Shown: one piece after another, positions 48,985 to 62,500 of the stretch | Layout: each line of letters starts with the position of its first letter | Numbering within the stretch: the stretch's first letter is position 1 | NCBI GenBank assembly: GCA_947396885.1 | Contig: OX377203.1 | Span: forward strand, 26,105,253 to 26,169,252 | Direction: 5' to 3' | Origin: Heligmosomoides polygyrus polygyrus | Lineage: Eukaryota > Nematoda > Chromadorea > Rhabditida > Heligmosomidae | DNA length: 64,000 nucleotides | The notes under the pieces: generated by a model | Told to the model about the DNA's origin: nothing | What the model saw: the letters and a program-made list of their open reading frames with translations, nothing else | Database searches by the model: none | Position numbers and translations under genes: made by a program

Positions 48985-51900
48985 TGCATCGGCCGGGAAT
49001 CGAACCCGGGCCGCCCGCGTGGCAGGCGAGCATTCTACCACTGAACCACCGATGCTTGGACGTCTTCGAGCCTCGCCTACGACACGCGAATAGGAAGCGG
49101 TTTCCGCGCGCGGCACTATCGGTGAGCAGGGTGCGAACGAAGTTCTCGCCAAAACATTGCATCGGCCGGGAATCGAACCCGGGCCGCCCGCGTGGCAGGC
49201 GAGCATTCTACCACTGAACCACCGATGCTTGGGCGTCTTCGAGCCTCGCCTACGACACGCGAATAGGAAGCGGTTTCCGCGCGCGGCACTATCGGTGAGC
49301 AGGGTGCGAACGAAGTTCTCGCCAAAACATTGCATCGGCCGGGAATCGAACCCGGGCCGCCCGCGTGGCAGGCGAGCATTCTACCACTGAACCACCGATG
49401 CTTGGACGTCTTCGAGCCTCGCCTACGACACGCGAATAGGAAGCGGTTTCCGCGCGCGGCACTATCGGTGGGCAGGGTGCGAACGAAGTTCTCGCCAAAA
49501 CATTGCATCGGCCGGGAATCGAACCCGGGCCGCCCGCGTGGCAGGCGAGCATTCTACCACTGAACCACCGATGCTTGGGCGTCTTCGAGCCTCGCCTACG
49601 ACACGCGAATAGGAAGCGGTTTCCGCGCGCGGCACTATCGGTGAGCAGGGTGCGAACGAAGTTCTCGCCAAAACATTGCATCGGCCGGGAATCGAACCCG
49701 GGCCGCCCGCGTGGCAGGCGAGCATTCTACCACTGAACCACCGATGCTTGGACGTCTTCGAGCCTCGCTTACGACACGCGAATAGGAAGCGGTTTCCGCG
49801 CGCGGCACTGTCGGTGAGCAGGGTGCGAACGAAATTCTCGCCAAAACATTGCATCGGCCGGGAATCGAACCCGGGCCGCCCGCGTGGCAGGCGAGCATTC
49901 TACCACTGAACCACCGATGCTTGGACGTCTTCGAGCCTCGCTTACGACACGCGAATAGGAAGCGGTTTCCGCGCGCGGCACTGTCGGTGAGCAGGGTGCG
50001 AACGAAATTCTCGCCAAAACATTGCATCGGCCGGGAATCGAACCCGGGCCGCCCGCGTGGCAGGCGAGCATTCTACCACTGAACCACCGATGCTTGGACG
50101 TCTTCGAGCCTCGCCTACGACACGCGAATAGGAAGCGGTTTGCGCGCGCGGCACTATCGGTGAGCAGGGTGCGAATGAAATTCTCGCCAAAACATTGCAT
50201 CGGCCGGGAATCGAACCCGGGCCGCCCGCGTGGCAGGCGAGCATTCTACCACTGAACCACCGATGCTTGGACGTCTTCGAGCCTCGCCTACGACACGCGA
50301 ATAGGAAGCGGATTCCGCGCTCGGCACTATCGGTGAGCAGGGTGCGAACGAAATTCTCGCCAAAACATTGCATCGGCCGGGAATCGAACCCGGGCCGCCC
50401 GCGTGGCAGGCGAGCATTCTATCGCTGAACCACCGATGCTTGGACGTCTTCGAGCCTCGCCTACGACACGCGAATAGGAAGCGGTTTCCACGCGCGGCAC
50501 TATCGGTGAGCAGGGTGCGAACGAAATTCTCGCCAAAACATTGCATCGGCCGGGAATCGAACCCGGGCCGCCCGCGTGGCAGGCGAGCATTCTACCACTG
50601 AACCACCGATGCTTGGACGTCTTCGAGCCTCGCCTACGACACGCGAATAGGAAGCGGTTTGCGCGCGCGGCACTATCGGTGAGCAGGGTGCGAACGAAAT
50701 TCTCGCCAAAACATTGCATCGGCCGGGAATCGAACCCGGGCCGCCCGCGTGGCAGGCGAGCATTCTACCACTGAACCACCGATGCTTGGACGTCTTCGAG
50801 CCTCGCCTACGACACGCGAATAGGAAGCGGATTCCGCGCTCGGCACTATCGGTGAGCAGGGTGCGAACGAAATTCTCGCCAAAACATTGCATCGGCCGGG
50901 AATCGAACCCGGGCCGCCCGCGTGGCAGGCGAGCATTCTATCGCTGAACCACCGATGCTTGGACGTCTTCGAGCCTCGCCTACGACACGCGAATAGGAAG
51001 CGGTTTCCGCGCGCAGCACTATCGGTGAGCAGGGTGCGAACGAAATTCTCGCCAAAACATTGCATCGGCCGGGAATCGAACCCGGGCCGCCCGCGTGGCA
51101 GGCGAGCATTCTACCACTGAACCACCGATGCTTGGACGTCTTCGAGCCTCGCCTACGACACGCGAATAGGAGGCGGTTTCCGCGCGCGGCACTATCGGTG
51201 AGCAGGGTGCGAACGAATTTCTCGCCAAAACATTGCATCGGCCGGGAATCGAACCCGGGCCGCCCGCGTGGCAGGCGAGCATTCTACCACTGAACCACCG
51301 ATGCTTGGACGTCTTCGAGCCTCACCTACGACACGCGAATAGGAAGCGGTTTCCGCGCGCGGCACTATCGGTGAGCAGGGTGCGAACGAAATTCTCGCCA
51401 AAACATTGCATCGGCCGGGAATCGAACCCGGGCCGCCCGCGTGGCAGGCGAGCATTCTACCACTGAACCACCGATGCTTGGACGTCTTCGAGCCTCACCT
51501 ACGACACGCGAATAGGAAGCGGTTTCCGCGCGCGGCACTATCGGTGAGCAGGGTGCGAACGAAATTCTCGCCAAAACATTGCATCGGCCGGGAATCGAAC
51601 CCGGGCTGCCCGCGTGGCAGGCGAGCATTCTACCACTGAACCACCGATGCTTGGACGTCTTGGAGCCTCGCCTACGACACGCGAATAGGAAGCGGTTTCC
51701 GCGCGCAGCACTATCGGTGAGCAGGGTGCGAACGAAGTTCTCGCCAAAACATTGCATCGGCCGGGAATCGAACCCGGGCCGCCCGCGTGGCAGGCGAGCA
51801 TTCTACCACTGAACCACCGATGCTTGGACGTCTTCGAGCCTCGCCTACGACACGCGAATAGGAAGCGGTTTCCGCGCGCGGCACTATCGGTGAGCAGGGT

Positions 51901-52169
51901 GCGAACGAAGTTCTCGCCAAAACATTGCATCGGCCGGGAATCGAACCCGGGCCGCCCGCGTGGCAGGCGAGCATTCTACCACTGAACCACCGATGCTTGG
52001 ACGTCTTCGAGCCTCGCCTACGACACGCGAATAGGAAGCGGTTTCCGCGCGCGGCACTATCGGTGAGCAGGGTGCGAACGAAATTCTCGCCAAAACATTG
52101 CATCGGCCGGGAATCGAACCCGGGCCGCCCGCGTGGCAGGCGAGCATTCTACCACTGAACCACCGATGC
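48985..52169 (-). tRNA. tRNA-Gly(GCC) cluster 11, 19 genes, strict 173-bp ladder
   Basis: Genes start every 173 bp from 48985 to 52099 without exception: 48985, 49158, 49331, 49504, 49677, 49850, 50023, 50196, 50369, 50542, 50715, 50888, 51061, 51234, 51407, 51580, 51753, 51926, 52099. No q or d copies occur. Spacer tags new to this part are ttgggcg, cgcttacg, gtttgcgcgcg, ggattccgcgctcgg, ggaggcgg and gcctcacc. 50369 and 50888 carry the D-loop double change; 51580 has G45A. Confidence 0.97.
50369..50439 (-). tRNA. tRNA-Gly(GCC), D-loop double-change class (type copy)
   Basis: The plus strand reads ctatcgctgaacc for ctaccactgaacc. The D loop becomes AGCGATA: T16 to C and G19 to A. G19 is near-invariant (it pairs with C56) and is the last base of the A box. 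Ten copies: 50369, 50888, 56606, 56952, 57990, 58163, 58682, 58855, 59547 and 60931. The two changes always travel together. Confidence 0.9.
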
Positions 52170-52669
52170 TTGGACGTCTTCGAGCCTCGCCTACGACACG
52201 CGAATAGGAAGCGGTTTCCGCGCGCGGCACTATCGGTGAGCAGGGTGCGAACGAAATTCTCGCCAAAACATTGCATCGGCCGGGAATCGAACCCGGGCCC
52301 ATCGGCCGGGAATCGAACCCGGTCCGCCCGCGTGGCAGGCGAGCATTCTACCACTGAACCACCGATGCTTGGACATCTTCGAGCCTCGCCTACGACACGC
52401 GAATAGGAAGCGGTTTCCGCGCGCGGCACTATCGGTGAGCAGGGTGCGAACGAAATTCTCGCCAAAACATTGCATCGGCCGGGAATCGAACCCGGGCCCA
52501 TCGGCCGGGAATCGAACCCGGTCCGCCCGCGTGGCAGGCGAGCATTCTACCACTGAACCACCGATGCTTGGACGTCTTCGAGCCTCGCCTGCGACACGCG
52601 AATAGGAAGCGGTTTCCGCGCGCGGCACTATCGGTGAGCAGGGTGCGAACGAAATTCTCGCCAAAACAT

Positions 52670-52740
52670 TGCAACGGCCGGGAATCGAACCCGGGCCGCC
52701 CGCGTGCCAGGCGAGCATTCTACCACTGAACCACCGATGC
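52670..52740 (-). tRNA. Variant tRNA with anticodon GGC, second copy
   Basis: Same anticodon change at 52706-52708 and the same A69T, but base 72 is a normal C. It lies 8,216 bp from 44454 in the matching place of the displaced copy, so the anticodon change came before that duplication and C72T came after it, or was repaired here. Confidence 0.85.
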
Positions 52741-53733
52741 TTAGTCGTCTTCGAGAATCGCCTGCGACACGCGAATAGGAAGCGGTTTCCGCGCGCGGCA
52801 CTATCGGTGAGCAGGGTGCGAACGAAATTCTCGCCAAAACATTGCATCGGCCGGGAATCGAACCCGGGCCGCCCGCGTGGCAGGCGAGCATTCTACCACT
52901 GAACCACCGATGCTCGGACGTCTTCGAGCCTCGCCTACGACACGCGAATAGGAAGCGGTTTCCGCGCGCGGCACTATCGGTGAGCAGGGTGCGAACGAAA
53001 TTCTCGCCAAAACATTGCATCGGCCGGGAATCGAACCCGGGCCGCCCGCGTGGCAGGCGAGCATTCTACCACTGAACCACCGATGCTTAGACGTCTTCGA
53101 GAATCGCCTGTGACACGCGAATAGGAAGCGGTTTCCGCGCGCGGCACTATCGGTGAGCAGGGTGCGAACGAAATTCTCGCCAAAACATTGCATCGGCCGG
53201 GAATCGAACCCGGGCCGCCCGCGTGGCAGGCGAGCATTCTACCACTGAACCACCGATGCTCGGACGTCTTCGAGCCTCGCCTACGACACGCGAATAGGAA
53301 GCGGTTTCCGCGCGCGGCGCTATCGGTGAGCAGGGTGCGAACGAAATTCTCGCCAAAACATTGCATCGGCCGGGAATCGAACCCGGGCCGCCCGCGTGGC
53401 AGGCGAGCATTCTACCACTGAACCACCGATGCTTAGACGTCTTCGAGAATCGCCTGCGACACGCGAATAGGAAGCGGTTTCCGCGCGCGGCACTATCGGT
53501 GAGCAGGGTGCGAACGAAATTCTCGCCAAAACATTGCATCGGCCGGGAATCGAACCCGGGCCCATCGGCCGGGAATCGAACCCGGTCCGCCCGCGTGGCA
53601 GGCGAGCATTCTACCACTGAACCACCGATGCTTAGACGTCTTCGAGAATCGCCTGCGACACGCGAATAGGAAGCGGTTTCCGCGCGCGGCACTATCGGTG
53701 AGCAGGGTGCGAACGAAATTCTCGCCAAAACAT

Positions 53734-53804
53734 TGCATCGGCCGGGAATCGAACCCGGTCCGCCCGCGTGGCAGGCGAGCATTCTACCACTGAACCACCG
53801 ATGC
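53734..53804 (-). tRNA. tRNA-Gly(GCC) with C48A but no 3' duplication
   Basis: The 26-bp duplication has been cleanly removed here: the matching gene 45544 still has it. The near acceptor is back to CCGATGC with discriminator A. This is direct evidence that the duplication can be lost by exchange between its two direct repeats. Confidence 0.88.
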
Positions 53805-54131
53805 TTAGACGTCTTCGAGAATCGCCTGCGACACGCGAATAGGAAGCGGTTTCCGCGCGCGGCACTATCGGTGAGCAGGGTGCGAACGAAATTCTCGCCA
53901 AAACCTTGCATCGGCCGGGAATCGAACCCGGGCCCATCGGCCGGGAATCGAACCCGGTCCGCCCGCGTGGCAGGCGAGCATTCTACCACTGAACCACCGA
54001 TGCTTAGACGTCTTCGAGAATCGCCTGCGACACGCGAATAGGAAGCGGTTTCCGCGCGCGGCACTATCGGTGAGCAGGGTGCGAACGAAATTCTCGCCAA
54101 AACATTGCATCGGCCGGGAATCGAACCCGGG

Positions 54132-54202
54132 CCCATCGGCCGGGAATCGAACCCGGTCCGCCCGCGTGGCAGGAGAGCATTCTACCACTGAACCACCGAT
54201 GC
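54132..54202 (-). tRNA. tRNA-Gly(GCC), d class with C48A and G30T
   Basis: The plus strand reads ggcaggagagc; T30 faces C40, breaking an anticodon-stem pair. With the Levitt pair and G1-C72 also lost, this is one of the most damaged copies. Confidence 0.88.
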
Positions 54203-56432
54203 TTGGACGTCTTCGAGCCTCGCCTGCGACACGCGAATAGGAAGCGGTTTCCGCGCGCGGCACTATCGGTGAGCAGGGTGCGAACGAAATTCTCGCCAAA
54301 ACATTGCATCGGCCGGGAATCGAACCCGGGCCGCCCGCGTGGCAGGCGAGCATTCTACCACTGAACCACCGATGCTTGGACGTCTTCGAGCCTCGCCTGC
54401 GACACGCGAATAGGAAGCGGTTTCCGCGCGCGGCACTATCGGTGAGCAGGGTGCGAACGAAATTCTCGCCAAAACATTGCATCGGCCGGGAATCGAACCC
54501 GGGCCCATCGGCCGGGAATCGAACCCGGTCCGCCCGCGTGGCAGGCGAGCATTCTACCACTGAACCACCGATGCTTAGACGTCTTCGAGAATCGCCTGCG
54601 ACACGCGAATAGGAAGCGGTTTCCGCGCGCGGCGCTATCGGTGAGCAGGGTGCGAACGAAATTCTCGCCAAAACATTGCAACGGCCGGGAATCGAACCCG
54701 GGCCGCCCGCGTGGCAGGCGAGCATTCTACCACTGAACCACCGATGCTTAGACGTCTTCGAGAATCGCCTGCGACACGCGAATAGGAAGCGGTTTCCGCG
54801 CGCGGCACTATCGGTGAGCAGGGTGCGAACGAAATTCTCGCCAAAACATTGCATCGGCCGGGAATCGAACCCGGGCCGCCCGCGTGGCAGGCGAGCATTC
54901 TACCACTGAACCACCGATGCTCGGACGTCTTCGAGCCTCGCCTACGACACGCGAATAGGAAGCGGTTTCCGCGCGCGGCACTATCGGTGAGCAGGGTGCG
55001 AACGAAATTCTCGCCAAAACATTGCATCGGCCGGGAATCGAACCCGGGCCCATCGGCCGGGAATCGAACCCGGGCCGCCCGCGTGGCAGGCGAGCACTCT
55101 ACCACTGAACCACCGATGCTTGGACGTCTTCGAGCCTCGCCTACGACACGCGAATAGGAAGCGGTTTCCGCGCGCGGCACTATCGGTGAGCAGGGTGCGA
55201 ACGAAATTCTCGCCAAAACATTGCATCGGCCGGGAATCGAACCCGGGCCGCCCGCGTGGCAGGCGAGCATTCTACCACTGAACCACCGATGCTTGGACGT
55301 CTTCGAGCCTCGCATACGACACGCGAATAGGAAGCGGTTTCCGCGCGCGGCACTATCGGTGAGCAGGGTGCGAACGAAATTCTCGCCAAAACATTGCATC
55401 GGCCGGGAATCGAACCCGGGCCGCCCGCGTGGCAGGCGAGCATTCTACCACTGAACCACCGATGCTTGGACGTCTTCGAGCCTCGCCTACGACACGCGAA
55501 TAGGAAGCGGTTTCCGCGCGCGGCACTATCGGTGAGCAGGGTGCGAACGAAGTTCTCGCCAAAACATTGCATCGGCCGGGAATCGAACCCGGGCCGCCCG
55601 CGTGGCAGGCGAGCATTCTACCACTGAACCACCGATGCTTGGGCGTCTTCGAGCCTCGCCTACGACACGCGAATAGGAAGCGGTTTCCGCGCGCGGCACT
55701 ATCGGTGAGCAGGGTGCGAACGAAGTTCTCGCCAAAACATTGCATCGGCCGGGAATCGAACCCGGGCCGCCCGCGTGGCAGGCGAGCATTCTACCACTGA
55801 ACCACCGATGCTTGGACGTCTTCGAGCCTCGCCTACGACACGCGAATAGGAAGCGGTTTCCGCGCGCGGCACTATCGGTGAGCAGGGTGCGAACGAAATT
55901 CTCGGCAAAACATTGCATCGGCCGGGAATCGAACCCGGGCCGCCCGCGTGGCAGGCGAGCATTCTACCACTGAACCACCGATGCTTGGACGTCTTCGAGC
56001 CTCGCTTACGACACGCGAATAGGAAGCGGTTTCCGCGCGCGGCACTGTCGGTGAGCAGGGTGCGAACGAAATTCTCGCCAAAACATTGCATCGGCCGGGA
56101 ATCGAACCCGGGCCGCCCGCGTGGCAGGCGAGCATTCTACCACTGAACCACCGATGCTTGGACGTCTTCGAGCCTCGCTTACGACACGCGAATAGGAAGC
56201 GGTTTCCGCGCGCGGCACTGTCGGTGAGCAGGGTGCGAACGAAATTCTCGCCAAAACATTGCATCGGCCGGGAATCGAACCCGGGCCGCCCGCGTGGCAG
56301 GCGAGCATTCTACCACTGAACCACCGATGCTTGGACGTCTTCGAGCCTCGCCTACGACACGCGAATAGGAAGCGGTTTGCGCGCGCGGCACTATCGGTGA
56401 GCAGGGTGCGAATGAAATTCTCGCCAAAACAT

Positions 56433-56503
56433 TGCATCGGCCGGGAATCGAACCCGGGCCGCCCGCGTGGCAGGCGAGCATTCTACCACTGAACCACAGA
56501 TGC
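56433..56503 (-). tRNA. tRNA-Gly(GCC) with G6T
   Basis: The plus strand reads gaaccacagatgc; T6 faces C67 in the acceptor stem. The matching gene 50196 lacks it, so it followed the 6,237-bp-offset duplication. Confidence 0.9.
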
Positions 56504-59500
56504 TTGGACGTCTTCGAGCCTCGCCTACGACACGCGAATAGGAAGCGGATTCCGCGCTCGGCACTATCGGTGAGCAGGGTGCGAACGAAATTCTCGCCAA
56601 AACATTGCATCGGCCGGGAATCGAACCCGGGCCGCCCGCGTGGCAGGCGAGCATTCTATCGCTGAACCACCGATGCTTGGACGTCTTCGAGCCTCGCCTA
56701 CGACACGCGAATAGGAAGCGGTTTCCACGCGCGGCACTATCGGTGAGCAGGGTGCGAACGAAATTCTCGCCAAAACATTGCATCGGCCGGGAATCGAACC
56801 CGGGCCGCCCGCGTGGCAGGCGAGCATTCTACCACTGAACCACCGATGCTTGGACGTCTTCGAGCCTCGCCTACGACACGCGAATAGGAAGCGGATTCCG
56901 CGCTCGGCACTATCGGTGAGCAGGGTGCGAACGAAATTCTCGCCAAAACATTGCATCGGCCGGGAATCGAACCCGGGCCGCCCGCGTGGCAGGCGAGCAT
57001 TCTATCGCTGAACCACCGATGCTTGGACGTCTTCGAGCCTCGCCTACGACACGCGAATAGGAAGCGGTTTCCGCGCGCGGCACTATCGGTGAGCAGGGTG
57101 CGAACGAAATTCTCGCCAAAACATTGCATCGGCCGGGAATCGAACCCGGGCCGCCCGCGTGGCAGGCGAGCATTCTACCACTGAACCACCGATGCTTGGA
57201 CGTCTTCGAGCCTCGCCTACGACACGCGAATAGGAGGCGGTTTCCGCGCGCGGCACTATCGGTGAGCAGGGTGCGAACGAAATTCTCGCCAAAACATTGC
57301 ATCGGCCGGGAATCGAACCCGGGCCGCCCGCGTGGCAGGCGAGCATTCTACCACTGAACCACCGATGCTTGGACGTCTTCGAGCCTCACCTACGACACGC
57401 GAATAGGAAGCGGTTTCCGCGCGCGGCACTATCGGTGAGCAGGGTGCGAACGAAATTCTCGCCAAAACATTGCATCGGCCGGGAATCGAACCCGGGCCGC
57501 CCGCGTGGCAGGCGAGCATTCTACCACTGAACCACCGATGCTTGGACGTCTTCGAGCCTCACCTACGACACGCGAATAGGAAGCGGTTTCCGCGCGCGGC
57601 ACTATCGGTGAGCAGGGTGCGAACGAAATTCTCGCCAAAACATTGCATCGGCCGGGAATCGAACCCGGGCCGCCCGCGTGGCAGGCGAGCATTCTACCAC
57701 TGAACCACCGATGCTTGGACGTCTTCGAGCCTCACCTACGACACGCGAATAGGAAGCGGTTTCCGCGCGCGGCACTATCGGTGAGCAGGGTGCGAACGAA
57801 ATTCTCGCCAAAACATTGCATCGGCCGGGAATCGAACCCGGGCCGCCCGCGTGGCAGGCGAGCATTCTACCACTGAACCACCGATGCTTGGACGTCTTCG
57901 AGCCTCACCTACGACACGCGAATAGGAAGCGGTTTCCGCGCGCGGCACTATCGGTGAGCAGGGTGCGAACGAAATTCTCGCCAAAACATTGCATCGGCCG
58001 GGAATCGAACCCGGGCTGCCCGCGTGGCAGGCGAGCATTCTATCGCTGAACCACCGATGCTTGGACGTCTTCGAGCCTCGCCTACGACACGCGAATAGGA
58101 AGCGGTTTCCGCGCGCGGCACTATCGGTGAGCAGGGTGCGAACGAAATTCTCGCCAAAACATTGCATCGGCCGGGAATCGAACCCGGGCCGCCCGCGTGG
58201 CAGGCGAGCATTCTATCGCTGAACCACCGATGCTTGGACGTCTTCGAGCCTCGCCTACGACACGCGAATAGGAAGCGGTTTCCGCGCGCGGCACTATCGG
58301 TGAGCAGGGTGCGAACGAAATTCTCGCCAAAACATTGCATCGGCCGGGAATCGAACCCGGGCCGCCCGCGTGGCAGGCGAGCATTCTACCACTGAACCAC
58401 CGATGCTTGGACGTCTTCGAGCCTCACCTACGACACGCGAATAGGAAGCGGTTTCCGCGCGCGGCACTATCGGTGAGCAGGGTGCGAACGAAATTCTCGC
58501 CAAAACATTGCATCGGCCGGGAATCGAACCCGGGCCGCCCGCGTGGCAGGCGAGCATTCTACCACTGAACCACCGATGCTTGGACGTCTTCGAGCCTCAC
58601 CTACGACACGCGAATAGGAAGCGGTTTCCGCGCGCGGCACTATCGGTGAGCAGGGTGCGAACGAAATTCTCGCCAAAACATTGCATCGGCCGGGAATCGA
58701 ACCCGGGCTGCCCGCGTGGCAGGCGAGCATTCTATCGCTGAACCACCGATGCTTGGACGTCTTCGAGCCTCGCCTACGACACGCGAATAGGAAGCGGTTT
58801 CCGCGCGCGGCACTATCGGTGAGCAGGGTGCGAACGAAATTCTCGCCAAAACATTGCATCGGCCGGGAATCGAACCCGGGCCGCCCGCGTGGCAGGCGAG
58901 CATTCTATCGCTGAACCACCGATGCTTGGACGTCTTCGAGCCTCGCCTACGACACGCGAATAGGAAGCGGTTTCCGCGCGCGGCACTATCGGTGAGCAGG
59001 GTGCGAACGAAATTCTCGCCAAAACATTGCATCGGCCGGGAATCGAACCCGGGCCGCCCGCGTGGCAGGCGAGCATTCTACCACTGAACCACCGATGCTT
59101 GGACGTCTTCGAGCCTCACCTACGACACGCGAATAGGAAGCGGTTTCCGCGCGCGGCACTATCGGTGAGCAGGGTGCGAACGAAATTCTCGCCAAAACAT
59201 TGCATCGGCCGGGAATCGAACCCGGGCTGCCCGCGTGGCAGGCGAGCATTCTACCACTGAACCACCGATGCTTGGACGTCTTGGAGCCTCGCCTACGACA
59301 CGCGAATAGGAAGCGGTTTCCGCGCGCAGCACTATCGGTGAGCAGGGTGCGAACGAAGTTCTCGCCAAAACATTGCATCGGCCGGGAATCGAACCCGGGC
59401 CGCCCGCGTGGCAGGCGAGCATTCTACCACTGAACCACCGATGCTTGGACGTCTTCGAGCCTCGCCTACGACACGCGAATAGGAAGCGGATTCCGCGCTC

Positions 59501-62500
59501 GGCACTATCGGTGAGCAGGGTGCGAACGAAATTCTCGCCAAAACATTGCATCGGCCGGGAATCGAACCCGGGCCGCCCGCGTGGCAGGCGAGCATTCTAT
59601 CGCTGAACCACCGATGCTTGGACGTCTTCGAGCCTCGCCTACGACACGCGAATAGGAAGCGGTTTCCGCGCGCGGCACTATCGGTGAGCAGGGTGCGAAC
59701 GAAATTCTCGCCAAAACATTGCATCGGCCGGGAATCGAACCCGGGCCGCCCGCGTGGCAGGCGAGCATTCTACCACTGAACCACCGATGCTTGGACGTCT
59801 TCGAGCCTCGCCTACGACACGCGAATAGGAGGCGGTTTCCGCGCGCGGCACTATCGGTGAGCAGGGTGCGAACGAAATTCTCGCCAAAACATTGCATCGG
59901 CCGGGAATCGAACCCGGGCCGCCCGCGTGGCAGGCGAGCATTCTACCACTGAACCACCGATGCTTGGACGTCTTCGAGCCTCACCTACGACACGCGAATA
60001 GGAAGCGGTTTCCGCGCGCGGCACTATCGGTGAGCAGGGTGCGAACGAAATTCTCGCCAAAACATTGCATCGGCCGGGAATCGAACCCGGGCCGCCCGCG
60101 TGGCAGGCGAGCATTCTACCACTGAACCACCGATGCTTGGACGTCTTCGAGCCTCGCCTACGACACGCGAATAGGAGGCGGTTTCCGCGCGCGGCACTAT
60201 CGGTGAGCAGGGTGCGAACGAAATTCTCGCCAAAACATTGCATCGGCCGGGAATCGAACCCGGGCCGCCCGCGTGGCAGGCGAGCATTCTACCACTGAAC
60301 CACCGATGCTTGGACGTCTTCGAGCCTCACCTACGACACGCGAATAGGAAGCGGTTTCCGCGCGCGGCACTATCGGTGAGCAGGGTGCGAACGAAATTCT
60401 CGCCAAAACATTGCATCGGCCGGGAATCGAACCCGGGCCGCCCGCGTGGCAGGCGAGCATTCTACCACTGAACCACCGATGCTTGGACGTCTTCGAGCCT
60501 CACCTACGACACGCGAATAGGAAGCGGTTTCCGCGCGCGGCACTATCGGTGAGCAGGGTGCGAACGAAATTCTCGCCAAAACATTGCATCGGCCGGGAAT
60601 CGAACCCGGGCTGCCCGCGTGGCAGGCGAGCATTCTACCACTGAACCACCGATGCTTGGACGTCTTGGAGCCTCGCCTACGACACGCGAATAGGAAGCGG
60701 TTTCCGCGCGCAGCACTATCGGTGAGCAGGGTGCGAACGAAGTTCTCGCCAAAACATTGCATCGGCCGGGAATCGAACCCGGGCCGCCCGCGTGGCAGGC
60801 GAGCATTCTACCACTGAACCACCGATGCTTGGACGTCTTCGAGCCTCGCCTACGACACGCGAATAGGAAGCGGATTCCGCGCTCGGCACTATCGGTGAGC
60901 AGGGTGCGAACGAAATTCTCGCCAAAACATTGCATCGGCCGGGAATCGAACCCGGGCCGCCCGCGTGGCAGGCGAGCATTCTATCGCTGAACCACCGATG
61001 CTTGGACGTCTTCGAGCCTCGCCTACGACACGCGAATAGGAAGCGGTTTCCGCGCGCGGCACTATCGGTGAGCAGGGTGCGAACGAAATTCTCGCCAAAA
61101 CATTGCATCGGCCGGGAATCGAACCCGGGCCGCCCGCGTGGCAGGCGAGCATTCTACCACTGAACCACCGATGCTTGGACGTCTTCGAGCCTCGCCTACG
61201 ACACGCGAATAGGAGGCGGTTTCCGCGCGCGGCACTATCGGTGAGCAGGGTGCGAACGAAATTCTCGCCAAAACATTGCATCGGCCGGGAATCGAACCCG
61301 GGCCGCCCGCGTGGCAGGCGAGCATTCTACCACTGAACCACCGATGCTTGGACGTCTTCGAGCCTCACCTACGACACGCGAATAGGAAGCGGTTTCCGCG
61401 CGCGGCACTATCGGTGAGCAGGGTGCGAACGAAATTCTCGCCAAAACATTGCATCGGCCGGGAATCGAACCCGGGCCGCCCGCGTGGCAGGCGAGCATTC
61501 TACCACTGAACCACCGATGCTTGGACGTCTTCGAGCCTCACCTACGACACGCGAATAGGAAGCGGTTTCCGCGCGCGGCACTATCGGTGAGCAGGGTGCG
61601 AACGAAATTCTCGCCAAAACATTGCATCGGCCGGGAATCGAACCCGGGCTGCCCGCGTGGCAGGCGAGCATTCTACCACTGAACCACCGATGCTTGGACG
61701 TCTTGGAGCCTCGCCTACGACACGCGAATAGGAAGCGGTTTCCGCGCGCAGCACTATCGGTGAGCAGGGTGCGAACGAAGTTCTCGCCAAAACATTGCAT
61801 CGGCCGGGAATCGAACCCGGGCCGCCCGCGTGGCAGGCGAGCATTCTACCACTGAACCACCGATGCTTGGACGTCTTCGAGCCTCGCCTACGACACGCGA
61901 ATAGGAAGCGGTTTCCGCGCGCGGCACTATCGGTGAGCAGGGTGCGAACGAAATTCTCGCCAAAACATTGCATCGGCCGGGAATCGAACCCGGGCCGCCC
62001 GCGTGGCAGGCGAGCATTCTACCACTGAACCACCGATGCTTGGACGTCTTCGAGCCTCGCCTACGACACGCGAATAGGAGGCGGTTTCCGCGCGCGGCAC
62101 TATCGGTGAGCAGGGTGCGAACGAAATTCTCGCCAAAACATTGCATCGGCCGGGAATCGAACCCGGGCCGCCCGCGTGGCAGGCGAGCATTCTACCACTG
62201 AACCACCGATGCTTGGACGTCTTCGAGCCTCACCTACGACACGCGAATAGGAAGCGGTTTCCGCGCGCGGCACTATCGGTGAGCAGGGTGCGAACGAAAT
62301 TCTCGCCAAAACATTGCATCGGCCGGGAATCGAACCCGGGCTGCCCGCGTGGCAGGCGAGCATTCTACCACTGAACCACCGATGCTTGGACGTCTTGGAG
62401 CCTCGCCTACGACACGCGAATAGGAAGCGGTTTCCGCGCGCAGCACTATCGGTGAGCAGGGTGCGAACGAAGTTCTCGCCAAAACATTGCATCGGCCGGG

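Larger units (their letters stand above)
44082..53733. repeat. Dispersed segmental duplication, offset 8,216 bp
   Basis: 44082-45517 corresponds to 52298-53733, gene for gene. The shared rare features are two C48A d-class genes, the GGC-anticodon gene and a ggcgctatcgg spacer. About 6.8 kb of other array separates the two copies. Confidence 0.82.
52298..55119 (-). tRNA. tRNA-Gly(GCC) cluster 12, 16 genes, displaced copy of 44-45.5 kb
   Basis: Gene starts: 52298d, 52497d, 52670q, 52843, 53016, 53189, 53362, 53561d, 53734, 53933d, 54132d, 54305, 54504d, 54677q, 54850, 55049d. From 52298 to about 53733 the unit order and variants match 44082-45517 at a fixed offset of 8,216 bp, including the rare anticodon change. 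54677-55395 matches 48440-49158 at offset 6,237 bp. Confidence 0.96.
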
